Positions 1 to 5,124 of a stretch of DNA of 5,665 bases are shown piece by piece. This DNA comes from Chloroflexota bacterium (GTDB lineage: Bacteria; Chloroflexota; UBA6077; JACQUR01), in the NCBI GenBank assembly GCA_016210245.1, contig JACQUR010000219.1:1-5665 (forward strand), read 5' to 3'. A model generated the notes under the pieces. It searched no databases, was not told the origin of the DNA, and was given only the letters and a program-made list of their open reading frames with translations. The position numbers and the translations under genes are program-made. Within the stretch, counting starts at the first letter, position 1. Each line of letters begins with the position of its first letter.

Positions 1-60
1 CGTAGCGCGGGGGCTTGTCCCCCGCCACCCGGGTGGCGGGGGACAAGCCCCCGCGCTACG
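1..60. repeat. perfect 60-bp palindrome
   Basis: Bases 1-30 are the exact reverse complement of 31-60. Each half also contains its own hairpin: in the left half a 7-bp stem at 7-13 and 19-25 with loop CTTGT (14-18). The ends read CGTAGCG and CGCTACG. No T-run follows, so a classical intrinsic terminator is not supported. It looks like two inverted copies of a short intergenic hairpin repeat. It starts exactly at the window edge, so it may continue to the left. Confidence 0.9.
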
Positions 61-70
61 GGCTGATGGG

Positions 71-162
71 CGGCGAGTAGTAGGGGCAGCCCCCCGTGGC
101 TGCCCCACCCCGCTGGGGGCCGGCGACCGTAGGGGCAGCCCCCCGTGGCTGCCCCACCCCGC
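71..162. repeat. two direct copies of a hairpin-forming repeat
   Basis: A 33-nt sequence starting TAGGGGCAGCC occurs at 81-113 and again identically at 130-162; both copies are preceded at similar distance by CGGCGA (71-76, 121-126), giving a period of about 49 nt. Each copy can form a perfect 9-bp stem (GGGGCAGCC with GGCTGCCCC; first copy 83-91 and 98-106) with a 6-nt loop. The array ends about 20 nt before the first gene's ribosome site. It has no coding potential that I can support and resembles interspersed REP-like intergenic DNA. Confidence 0.85.
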
Positions 163-182
163 CCGCATGCCACGGTTTGATC

Positions 183-186
183 GGAG
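183..186 (+). promoter_or_regulatory. ribosome binding site fixing a TTG start
   Basis: GGAG at 183-186 lies 6 nt before TTG at 193. An in-frame stop (TGA, 178-180) just upstream excludes any longer start for the aldolase, so this site supports TTG as initiator. I see no convincing -35/-10 pair between the repeats and this site. Confidence 0.65.
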
Positions 187-192
187 CGAACG

Positions 193-789
193 TTGCTACA
201 GGAGTTCCAACAGGTTGGGGCAGACCTGTTCGCGCAGGGGCTGATCAGCTCCCACGCGGGCAACCTGAGCGTGCGACTGGGCGACCGCATGGTCATCACC
301 CGCCGCGGATCGATGCTCGCCCATCTGCAAGAGCGCGACCTGATCGAGACCGGCATCGACCGGAACGACAGCGGCATCGCGCTGGCCTCCACCGAGACGG
401 TCGTCCACCGTGCCATCTACCGCCACACCTCCGCACTGGCGATCGTCCACGCCCACCCCCCAACGAGCGTCGCCCTGTCATTGCTGATGGACGAGATCGT
501 CCCGGTGGACAGCGAGTCCTCCTACCTGCTCCACAAGGTCCCGGTGATCGCCACCGAGCACACCACCGGCTCGGCCGACGTCGCCCGGCTGGCGCCCGAG
601 TACTTGCAGGACTACAAGATCGTCGTCATCCGAGGCCACGGCATCTATGCCATCGGCCAGGTGCTGGAGGAGGCCTTTCAGTGGGCCTCCACCCTCGAGG
701 AGTCGTGCAAGATCATCTACCTGCTGCGCACGCTCGGCCAGGAGGTGAAGGACTACCGCAAGCGCTCGGAGAGCTACCGCACGTGGTAG
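193..789 (+). CDS. class II aldolase/adducin family protein (fuculose-1-phosphate aldolase-like)
   Basis: 198 residues, a usual length for small class II aldolases. Enzymes of this family use a divalent metal, usually zinc, to cleave sugar phosphates into a DHAP-type fragment and an aldehyde; they are cytosolic. Visible motifs: SHAGNLSVR (20-28) and ITRRGS (35-40), matching the phosphate-binding loops; STE with the presumed catalytic Glu68; HAHP giving metal ligands His86 and His88; and RGHG with the third ligand His149. All four key residues are present, so the protein should be active. The true substrate cannot be read from sequence; fuculose 1-phosphate, ribulose phosphates and 5-deoxypentose phosphates are all handled by relatives. 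Start is TTG, set by GGAG at 183-186 and an in-frame stop at 178-180. Its stop overlaps the start of the next gene, indicating translational coupling. Confidence 0.9.
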   Translation: MLQEFQQVGADLFAQGLISSHAGNLSVRLGDRMVITRRGSMLAHLQERDLIETGIDRNDSGIALASTETVVHRAIYRHTSALAIVHAHPPTSVALSLLMDEIVPVDSESSYLLHKVPVIATEHTTGSADVARLAPEYLQDYKIVVIRGHGIYAIGQVLEEAFQWASTLEESCKIIYLLRTLGQEVKDYRKRSESYRTW

Positions 790-1982
790 TGGTCGTCAAG
801 CTCCACGCCGGCCTGCGTCGCCTGGCGCCCCAGCCGCTCGAGCGGGGCGAGGTCCAGCTCGATCTCCCTGACAGCGCCACCCTCCAGCAGCTCCTCCAGG
901 CGCTGGGTCTGCCCGAGGAACAGGTGCTGGTCGCCCTGGTCAACGGCCGTGCCGAGCGCGACCTGGCCATGCCGCTCCACCCGGGTGACCGGGTGGCGCT
1001 CATCCCGCCCGTCGCCGGGGGCAGCGCGTCCCGGCTCGGGACTCAGCACTCAGCACTCAGCACTCAGCACCGGACGCTGCCGCTGCTGCTGAGCGAGGAG
1101 GTGCAGCGTGCCCAGCGCGCCGGGCTGCCCGTCGTGGCGCTGGAATCCACCGTCCTGGCCCACGGGCTGCCCTGGCCGCGTAACCTGGAGGTGGGGCTGG
1201 CGATGGAGGACGAGGTACGCCGCCACGGCGCGGCGCCGGCCACGATCGCCCTCCTGGATGGCCAGCTCCGGGTCGGCCTGAGCGCAGGCGAGCTGGAGCG
1301 CGTGGCGCGCGAGCCCCTGGCCAAGGCCAGCCGGCGCGACCTGGCCGCCCTGCTGGCCGCGGGCGCCTCGGCTGCGACCACGGTGGCCGGCACCCTGGTG
1401 GTGATGCAGGCGGTCGGACTCTCGGTCCTGGCAACCGGCGGCATCGGCGGCGTGCATCGAGGAGCGGCGGAGAGCTTCGACGTGTCAGCCGACCTGCCGG
1501 AGCTGGCCCACGCCCGGGCGGTGGTCGTGTGCGCGGGCGCCAAGATGATCCTGGACCTGGAGCGCACCCTGGAGGTGTTGGAGACGCTGGGCGTGCCGGT
1601 GCTCGGCTTCCAGACCGACGACCTGCCGGCCTTCTACGCTCGGCAGAGTGGCCTGCGCGTCTCGACGCGTGTGGAGACAGCCGAACAGGCGGCTCGAACT
1701 GCCCGGGTACACTGGTCGCTGCCAGGGAGTGGGGGGCTCGTGCTGGCGGTTCCGATCCCGGAGGCCTGGGCGTTGCCCCGCGAGGCGCTGTCCGAGGCGA
1801 TCGACCGAGCGATCGAGGAGGCGCGCCGCCAGCAGGTGCGCGGCGCCGCGCTGACACCGTTCCTGCTGCGCGCGATCGCGCAGGTGACCGGGGGGCGCAG
1901 CGTGGAGGCCAACGCGGCGCTGCTGCGCCGCAACGCCAGCGTCGCCGCCCAGGTGGCGGTGGCGCTCAGCAAACAGTGCTGA
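783..1982 (+). CDS. psuG: MoaD/ThiS-like domain fused in frame to pseudouridine-5'-phosphate glycosidase
   Basis: One uninterrupted frame of 399 codons. Residues 1-80 look like a MoaD/ThiS sulfur carrier: VKLHAGLRRLAP opening strand, LVNGR, and a canonical PPVAGG end (75-80), where a free carrier would stop after Gly-Gly. Residues 81-98 are a linker largely encoded by the ACTCAGC tandem repeat. From about 99 onward it is PsuG, which reversibly splits pseudouridine 5'-phosphate into uracil and ribose 5-phosphate. VALESTVLAHG gives Glu121, KASRRDL Lys181, GGIGGVHRGA His225, VSADL Asp237, CAGAK the Schiff-base Lys254, and Asn377 is also kept; spacings match E. coli PsuG (E31, K93, H137, D149, K166, N289) closely. 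Start GTG 783 has GGAG 768-771 upstream; GTG 789, overlapping the aldolase TAG, is an alternative. No ATG, GTG or TTG lies in frame between Gly-Gly and GTG 1101, and 1101 has no properly spaced ribosome site. Whether a real fusion or two products is unresolved. Confidence 0.85.
   Translation: MVVVVKLHAGLRRLAPQPLERGEVQLDLPDSATLQQLLQALGLPEEQVLVALVNGRAERDLAMPLHPGDRVALIPPVAGGSASRLGTQHSALSTQHRTLPLLLSEEVQRAQRAGLPVVALESTVLAHGLPWPRNLEVGLAMEDEVRRHGAAPATIALLDGQLRVGLSAGELERVAREPLAKASRRDLAALLAAGASAATTVAGTLVVMQAVGLSVLATGGIGGVHRGAAESFDVSADLPELAHARAVVVCAGAKMILDLERTLEVLETLGVPVLGFQTDDLPAFYARQSGLRVSTRVETAEQAARTARVHWSLPGSGGLVLAVPIPEAWALPREALSEAIDRAIEEARRQQVRGAALTPFLLRAIAQVTGGRSVEANAALLRRNASVAAQVAVALSKQC
1041..1070. 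repeat. ACTCAGC heptamer tandem inside the fused gene
   Basis: Four exact tandem copies of ACTCAGC (1041-1068) followed by AC. The 30 nt are ten in-frame codons (TQHSALSTQH) joining the MoaD-like and PsuG domains. The unit matches the arms of the hairpin elements at 1975-2047 and 5500-5574, and GCTCGG just before it resembles the start of their loop, so it looks like a single arm of that element. Adding or losing one unit would shift the frame. Confidence 0.85.
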
Positions 1983-2047
1983 GTGCTGAGTCCTGAGTGC
2001 TGAGTGCTCGGTCCTCACTCAGGACTCAGGACTCAGCACTCAGGACT
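1975..2047. repeat. heptamer hairpin element (AGTGCTG/AGTCCTG) with 9-nt loop
   Basis: Left arm 1975-2006 is four heptamers (AGTGCTG or AGTCCTG) plus AGTG; right arm 2016-2047 is its reverse complement apart from two G/C swaps at the fourth base of a unit. The loop is CTCGGTCCT (2007-2015). The element supplies the TGA stop of the preceding gene and ends just before the ribosome site of aspartate dehydrogenase. It could act as an mRNA hairpin in the intercistronic gap. No T-run is present, so it is not called a terminator. Confidence 0.85.
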
Positions 2048-2052
2048 TCCTG

Positions 2053-2057
2053 AGGAG
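2053..2057 (+). promoter_or_regulatory. ribosome binding site of aspartate dehydrogenase
   Basis: AGGAG at 2053-2057 lies 8 nt before ATG 2066. It favours ATG 2066 over the in-frame GTG at 2060, which would overlap the purine-rich site itself. Confidence 0.7.
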
Positions 2058-2065
2058 AGGTGGAC

Positions 2066-2872
2066 ATGGCAAGCGTGGTGAAGATTGGACTGCTCGGCTT
2101 CGGAACGATCGGACGCAGGGTTGCCGAGCTGGTGCGGGAGGGCAAGGCGGGGGAGACGGAGTTGGTCGCCGTGCTGGTGCGCGATCCAGCCCGGGTCGCG
2201 CCCGAGACCGCCGCCAGGTACGGCGTCAAGGTGATGGTCGACGCGGCTGACTTCCTGGATACCGAGATGGACCTGGTGGTGGAAGCGGCTGGCCAGCAGG
2301 CGCTGCACCAGTACGCCGAGTGGGTCTTGCGGGCCAACAAGCACCTCATGGCTATCAGCGTTGGGGCGTTCGCCGATGCCGAGTTCCTGGCGCGCGTGCG
2401 CCACCTGGCGCACGACCGCGGTCGCCAGGTGCTCGTCCCCTCCGGCGCGATCGCCGGCCTGGACGCCATCTCAGCCGCTGCCCTGTCCGAGCTCGAGGAG
2501 GTCACGCACACGACCCGCAAGCCGCCGCGCGCCTTCACCGCCGAGCAACTCAAAGGCATCCAGCCGACGGAGCCGACGCTGCTCTACGATGGCCCGGCGC
2601 GGGAGGGGGTGCGCCTCTTCCCGGAGAATGTCAACGTGGCCGCGGCGGTCAGCCTGGCCGGCATCGGTCTGGAGCGCACCCGTCTGCGCGTGATCGCCGA
2701 CCCCACGGTGGTCCGCAACACCCACGAGGTGGAGGTGCGCGGCTTCTTCGGCCAGCTTCGCCTCGTGATCGAGAACATCCCCACCGAGAACCCGCGCACC
2801 GGCCGCATCGTCGCCCTCAGCATCGCCAAGGCGCTGCGCAACCTGTCTGCGCCGGTGGTCATCGGGGTGTGA
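2066..2872 (+). CDS. nadX: L-aspartate dehydrogenase
   Basis: 268 residues, a typical length for the family (EC 1.4.1.21). It oxidises L-aspartate with NAD(P)+ to iminoaspartate, which either feeds quinolinate synthase in NAD synthesis or hydrolyses to oxaloacetate and ammonia; cytosolic. The N-terminal Rossmann fold shows KIGLLGFGTIG with GxGxxG at 11-16, then VVEAAGQQA (71-79) and ISVGAF (97-102). The catalytic/dimer domain shows SGAIAGLDA (126-134), FPENVNVAA (185-193) and a His in NTHEVEV (His220) at the place expected for the catalytic histidine. NPRTG (242-246) near the C terminus is also a family hallmark. Start ATG 2066 follows AGGAG. The preceding gap is filled by the 73-nt hairpin repeat, while the 3' end overlaps the next gene by GTGA, so it heads or continues an operon. 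No nadA, nadB or nadC is in the window. Confidence 0.93.
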   Translation: MASVVKIGLLGFGTIGRRVAELVREGKAGETELVAVLVRDPARVAPETAARYGVKVMVDAADFLDTEMDLVVEAAGQQALHQYAEWVLRANKHLMAISVGAFADAEFLARVRHLAHDRGRQVLVPSGAIAGLDAISAAALSELEEVTHTTRKPPRAFTAEQLKGIQPTEPTLLYDGPAREGVRLFPENVNVAAAVSLAGIGLERTRLRVIADPTVVRNTHEVEVRGFFGQLRLVIENIPTENPRTGRIVALSIAKALRNLSAPVVIGV

Positions 2873-3501
2873 CCAGCCCCGAGTCCAAGGTCCAAGGTCG
2901 AGAGCTGGTCCTCCTCTTGACGCCTGAGCAGCTTCGGCGTGCCTTGCGCGAGCGGTCGATCACCGATGCGCAGATCGACCGCGCCCTGGCGGTACTCCGA
3001 GGGCCCGACCCGGCCGGGTTCCTTCGGCCACCGACCCGCGAGGAGTTAGCTCTTGTGGCCGCCTACCTCCACGTGCGGCTCGGCGCCGCCTGGATCCAGA
3101 ATCCGTTCTGGCGTCTGATCGAGCACGGCCACCGGGCAGCCTGGGCGATCTATTGCCACGAGTCGCAGGAGCTCGAAAGCTACCGGTTGCTCGGGGTACG
3201 GAATCCGCTGCTGGTGAAGCTGGGGAGTGAGCGCTACTGGCAGGCCCATGCGCGGGCGTCGTGGGAAGAAGCGCGTTACTGGGAAGCCTGGGCGGCAGCC
3301 GAAGGGCAGGGGATACCTGCCGCGGCTTTCCTGCGAGCACACCCGGTACGCGGGGCGCGGGACACCGAGATGTCGAGAATCCTCCAGCGACTGGAGTCGA
3401 CCTGGCGGATCGACGTCGGGCAGCCGGCAGTGCTACAGTTGAGGCGAGCGGAGCAGTTCTACCGAGGCAAGCAATTGACCAGCCGCGAGATTGAACAGTG
3501 A
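2869..3501 (+). CDS. hypothetical protein, tryptophan-rich, coupled to aspartate dehydrogenase
   Basis: Not recognised. 210 residues from GTG 2869, whose GTGA overlaps the aspartate dehydrogenase stop; this arrangement is the reason for the start. TTG 2917 (Leu17, giving LTPEQLRRALRERSI) is an alternative, because residues 5-11 are encoded by a short heptamer repeat (2883-2899) and look non-conserved in character. The N terminus is helical and charged (TPEQLRRALRERS), the middle is aromatic (AAWIQNPFWRL, YCHESQELESYRLLG, ERYWQAHARASWEEARYWEAW), and there are eight tryptophans. No signal peptide, membrane segment or cysteine cluster is evident, so it is probably cytosolic. The last codons overlap the next gene by GTGA, suggesting the two small proteins are made in fixed ratio and may work together. 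Confidence 0.7.
   Translation: MTSPESKVQGRELVLLLTPEQLRRALRERSITDAQIDRALAVLRGPDPAGFLRPPTREELALVAAYLHVRLGAAWIQNPFWRLIEHGHRAAWAIYCHESQELESYRLLGVRNPLLVKLGSERYWQAHARASWEEARYWEAWAAAEGQGIPAAAFLRAHPVRGARDTEMSRILQRLESTWRIDVGQPAVLQLRRAEQFYRGKQLTSREIEQ
2883..2899. repeat. GTCCAAG heptamer repeat (2.4 units)
   Basis: GTCCAAG at 2883-2889 and 2890-2896, then GTC. It is short, but it shares the 7-nt period of the other tandem repeats here and lies at the 5' end of a predicted gene, casting some doubt on the first 16 codons of that gene. Confidence 0.6.
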
Positions 3502-3845
3502 CCGTCACGCTGCGGTTCAGACCGGTAACCTTTGGCTCCCCTGGCAAACCGACAGTAGTCTTCTATCTGGAGGAGACTCCAGACGGAGTCATCTTCCGGG
3601 ACATGGAGATCTCCTGGCCGCTCAAGGTCGCCTTGGAGGAAGCCGAGGTCGGCGATCTACCCAAACTCTACCAGGGCAAGGAGCTAGCCGCGCGCATCCT
3701 GCCGGTGCAGGAGGTGGCCGGCGAAACCCTCTACGAGGCCAGCAAGCGCATGGACGAAGTGCTGGAAGGCCTCTATGCCAGACGCGCCCGGAGCACCCCG
3801 CGCAAGCAGCAGACGCCAGCCCGGCAGAGGCGCGGCGCAGCCTGA
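3498..3845 (+). CDS. small hypothetical protein with basic tail
   Basis: Not recognised. 115 residues from GTG 3498, which overlaps the upstream TGA as GTGA. The first half is probably beta-rich (TVTLRFRPVTF, KPTVVFYLEE, GVIFRDMEISW), followed by acidic helical segments (LKVALEEAEVGDLPKLYQGKE and ETLYEASKRMDEVLEGLY, split here by a VQEVAG turn). The last 22 residues are rich in Arg, Lys and Gln (ARRARSTPRKQQ onward), suggesting contact with nucleic acid or an acidic partner; that is inference. It ends 34 nt before the stop of the convergent isomerase gene, with no clear terminator between. The size and coupling to the previous gene resemble two-gene modules such as toxin-antitoxin pairs, but no toxin or antitoxin motif is visible, so I do not make that call. 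Confidence 0.68.
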   Translation: MTVTLRFRPVTFGSPGKPTVVFYLEETPDGVIFRDMEISWPLKVALEEAEVGDLPKLYQGKELAARILPVQEVAGETLYEASKRMDEVLEGLYARRARSTPRKQQTPARQRRGAA

Positions 3846-3879
3846 GCGTCTACGGGTGCAGCGCCCACTCCAGGCCCGC

Positions 3880-4299
3880 CTATTCCACCCGAGCGATGAT
3901 CTCCGCCTCGTTCGGATCGAACGGGGTTTCGAGCCAGGCATCCACGATCTCGCGGGCGATCGGCTCGGAGGTGGAGCGCAGGCTCAGGCACAGCACGTTC
4001 GCATCGTTCCACGTGCGCGCGCCACGAGCGGTCTCCGCGTCCTGGCACAGCGCCGCACGGATGCCGCGCACCTTGTTGGCGGCGATGCATACCCCGGTGC
4101 CGGTCCAGCAGAACAGCACCGCCCGGTCGGCCCGTCCGTCCGCGACCCGCTCGGCGACCTCGCGCCCCACGTCAGGCCAATCGGCCCTGGGCTGCGCCAG
4201 CGCACCGTGCAGGGTCACCTCGTGCCCGCACTCGCGCAGATGGCGCACCACCGTCTCGGTCAGACCAGTCCGCTCATCGCTGCCCACCGCGAGCCGCAC
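3880..4299 (-). CDS. RpiB/LacA/LacB-family sugar-phosphate isomerase, atypical active site
   Basis: 139 residues from GTG 4299; GGAG (4308-4305 on the minus strand) ends 5 nt before it, and the resulting MRLAVGSD start matches the length of RpiB proteins. GTG 4305 is an alternative adding two residues. The family interconverts ribose/ribulose 5-phosphate (RpiB) or galactose/tagatose 6-phosphate (LacAB). Clear matches: VGSD (5-8), GHEV (25-28), FCWTGTGVCIAANK (63-76), GIRAALC (79-85), NDANVLCLS (98-106), EIVDAWL (117-123). The Cys that acts as base in E. coli RpiB (Cys66) is kept as Cys64. However, SDHAG is SDERT here (His to Glu9) and the His before NDAN (E. coli His99) is Trp97; the Arg-rich C-terminal phosphate site is also reduced. 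The substrate is therefore probably not plain ribose 5-phosphate. It is likely a distinct subfamily rather than a dead gene. Transcribed toward the plus-strand operon. Confidence 0.85.
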   Translation of the reverse strand: MRLAVGSDERTGLTETVVRHLRECGHEVTLHGALAQPRADWPDVGREVAERVADGRADRAVLFCWTGTGVCIAANKVRGIRAALCQDAETARGARTWNDANVLCLSLRSTSEPIAREIVDAWLETPFDPNEAEIIARVE

Positions 4300-4315
4300 C
4301 GCCACTCCAACGAAA

Positions 4316-4343
4316 GGGGCTAGGGGTTGGGGGCCAGGGGCTG
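4316..4343 (+). repeat. GGGG-NNN heptamer array / G-quadruplex motif
   Basis: Four consecutive heptamers of form GGGGYYR (GGGGCTA, GGGGTTG, GGGGCCA, GGGGCTG). With four G-tracts of at least four and loops of 2-3 nt, 4316-4340 fits the canonical G-quadruplex pattern on the plus strand. That strand is the template for the isomerase gene, and the array lies in its presumed 5' leader, so the mRNA carries the C-rich version. Confidence 0.75.
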
Positions 4344-4375
4344 GTGGTTTCCGCCGTGCCTTGCCCCCGCGGACG

Positions 4376-4384
4376 ATGATAGCA
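4376..4384 (-). promoter_or_regulatory. candidate extended -10 promoter for the isomerase gene
   Basis: On the minus strand 4384-4376 reads TGCTATCAT, an extended -10 (TGn) with a five-of-six match to TATAAT. No good -35 is found 16-18 nt upstream; that stretch belongs to the CTGCCTA inverted repeat. Transcription would start near 4369, giving a leader of about 70 nt that contains the complement of the GGGG-NNN array. Confidence 0.45.
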
Positions 4385-4393
4385 CAGCGATCT

Positions 4394-4495
<102 letters not shown>

Positions 4496-4945
4496 CTACC
4501 GGCCTCGCCGCTGGCCCAGCACCTGGGACTCGACCATCTGCTTGAAGGTCCGCAGGTCCTCCTCCAGGCGTTTGTCCGGCTCCTGGAGCAGGCGGGCGAC
4601 CGCCTCGCTCAGCATCCCGCCCGGAATGTCGTAGTAGTTCATCACCACGGTCACCTTGGTGCCCTGGTCGAGCGGCTGAAAGGTCACCTCGCCGGTGGTC
4701 TCAATGTCCCCGCCGGTCGAGTTCCAACCAATCGCCCGGTTGGGCTGGTCCTCGGTGATCTCGGCATCCCACTCGATCGGCCGCCACAGCGGCCCCTCGG
4801 CCACCCAGTGGTACGTCCGCTCGCCGGTCCGCCGGACCTCTTTGAGATGGCGCATGAAGCGGGGGAGTTGCTCGAGGTCGGACCAGCACCGGTAGACCTC
4901 GTCGCTCGGTAGGTTGACAATGATGCTCTTCTCAACTCGTTGCAC
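4496..4945 (-). CDS. SRPBCC-fold protein (polyketide cyclase/dehydrase-like)
   Basis: 149 residues. START/SRPBCC proteins form a helix-grip fold with a deep hydrophobic pocket for lipids, polyketides or other small ligands; most bacterial members have no known ligand. Seen here: N-terminal strand VEKSIIVNLPSDEVYRCW (4-21), LEQLPRFMRHLKEVRR (24-39) as the typical helix pair, strands TYHWVAEGPLWRPIEWDAEI (44-63), RAIGWNS (70-76), GEVTFQPLDQGTKVTVVMNY (85-104), and a long C-terminal helix DKRLEEDLRTFKQMVE (124-139). Length and order fit the family. No signal peptide or catalytic motif is visible. Start GTG 4945 is set by GGAGGG (4959-4954, minus strand) 8 nt upstream; GTG 4951 is too close to that site. 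It is divergent from the XRE regulator across 179 nt, so that regulator might control it (inference). Confidence 0.87.
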   Translation of the reverse strand: MQRVEKSIIVNLPSDEVYRCWSDLEQLPRFMRHLKEVRRTGERTYHWVAEGPLWRPIEWDAEITEDQPNRAIGWNSTGGDIETTGEVTFQPLDQGTKVTVVMNYYDIPGGMLSEAVARLLQEPDKRLEEDLRTFKQMVESQVLGQRRGR

Positions 4946-4953
4946 CGCCACTT

Positions 4954-4959
4954 CCCTCC
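4954..4959 (-). promoter_or_regulatory. ribosome binding site of the SRPBCC gene
   Basis: GGAGGG on the minus strand, 8 nt before GTG 4945. It decides between GTG 4945 and GTG 4951, the latter only 2 nt away, and argues against longer reading of the frame upstream. Confidence 0.7.
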
Positions 4960-5089
4960 ACGCCCCGCCATGGGACAGGCGCCGCGCGGAAAGGCCCGCT
5001 CGGCGCGCCCGCTCCTGGGGCTCAACGCCGGGCAAGCGGCAACTTCCGTGCCCCTTACGAACTGTGGCGCGATTGTGTCGCCCGAACGG

Positions 5090-5118
5090 TAGACAGCGCC
5101 CACGGGCGCCGCTAGCAT
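5090..5118 (+). promoter_or_regulatory. promoter of the XRE gene with possible operator in the spacer
   Basis: TAGACA at 5090-5095 (five of six to TTGACA) and TAGCAT at 5113-5118 (four of six to TATAAT) are separated by exactly 17 nt. ATG 5125 starts 7 nt after the last -10 base, where transcription would begin, so the mRNA may be leaderless; GGAGG at 5119-5123 is only 1 nt from the ATG, too close to work normally. A 6-bp inverted repeat, GCGCCC-AC-GGGCGC (5096-5109), fills most of the spacer and is a plausible repressor site, perhaps for the XRE protein itself. The rest of the 4946-5124 gap shows nothing else convincing. Confidence 0.5.
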
Positions 5119-5124
5119 GGAGGC

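Noticed and set aside
96..782. Upstream extension of the MoaD-PsuG frame from an ATG at 96.
   Set aside because: It runs through the repeats and antiparallel to sense in the well-supported aldolase frame; translation is proline/arginine-rich and shows no domain.
1050..2018. Long open frames on the minus strand opposite PsuG.
   Set aside because: GC-rich shadow frames with biased Ala/Arg/Pro content and no recognisable motif; PsuG on the plus strand explains the region.
1975..2047. Intrinsic transcription terminator.
   Set aside because: A strong hairpin but no T-run on either side, and it recurs elsewhere as an interspersed repeat; at most a structural mRNA element.
2869..3845. Toxin-antitoxin pair.
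   Set aside because: Size and overlap fit, but neither protein shows a known toxin or antitoxin motif, and both are coupled to a metabolic gene.
4300..4375. Riboswitch in the isomerase leader.
   Set aside because: The leader is dominated by the GGGG-NNN repeat complement; I see no conserved aptamer core.
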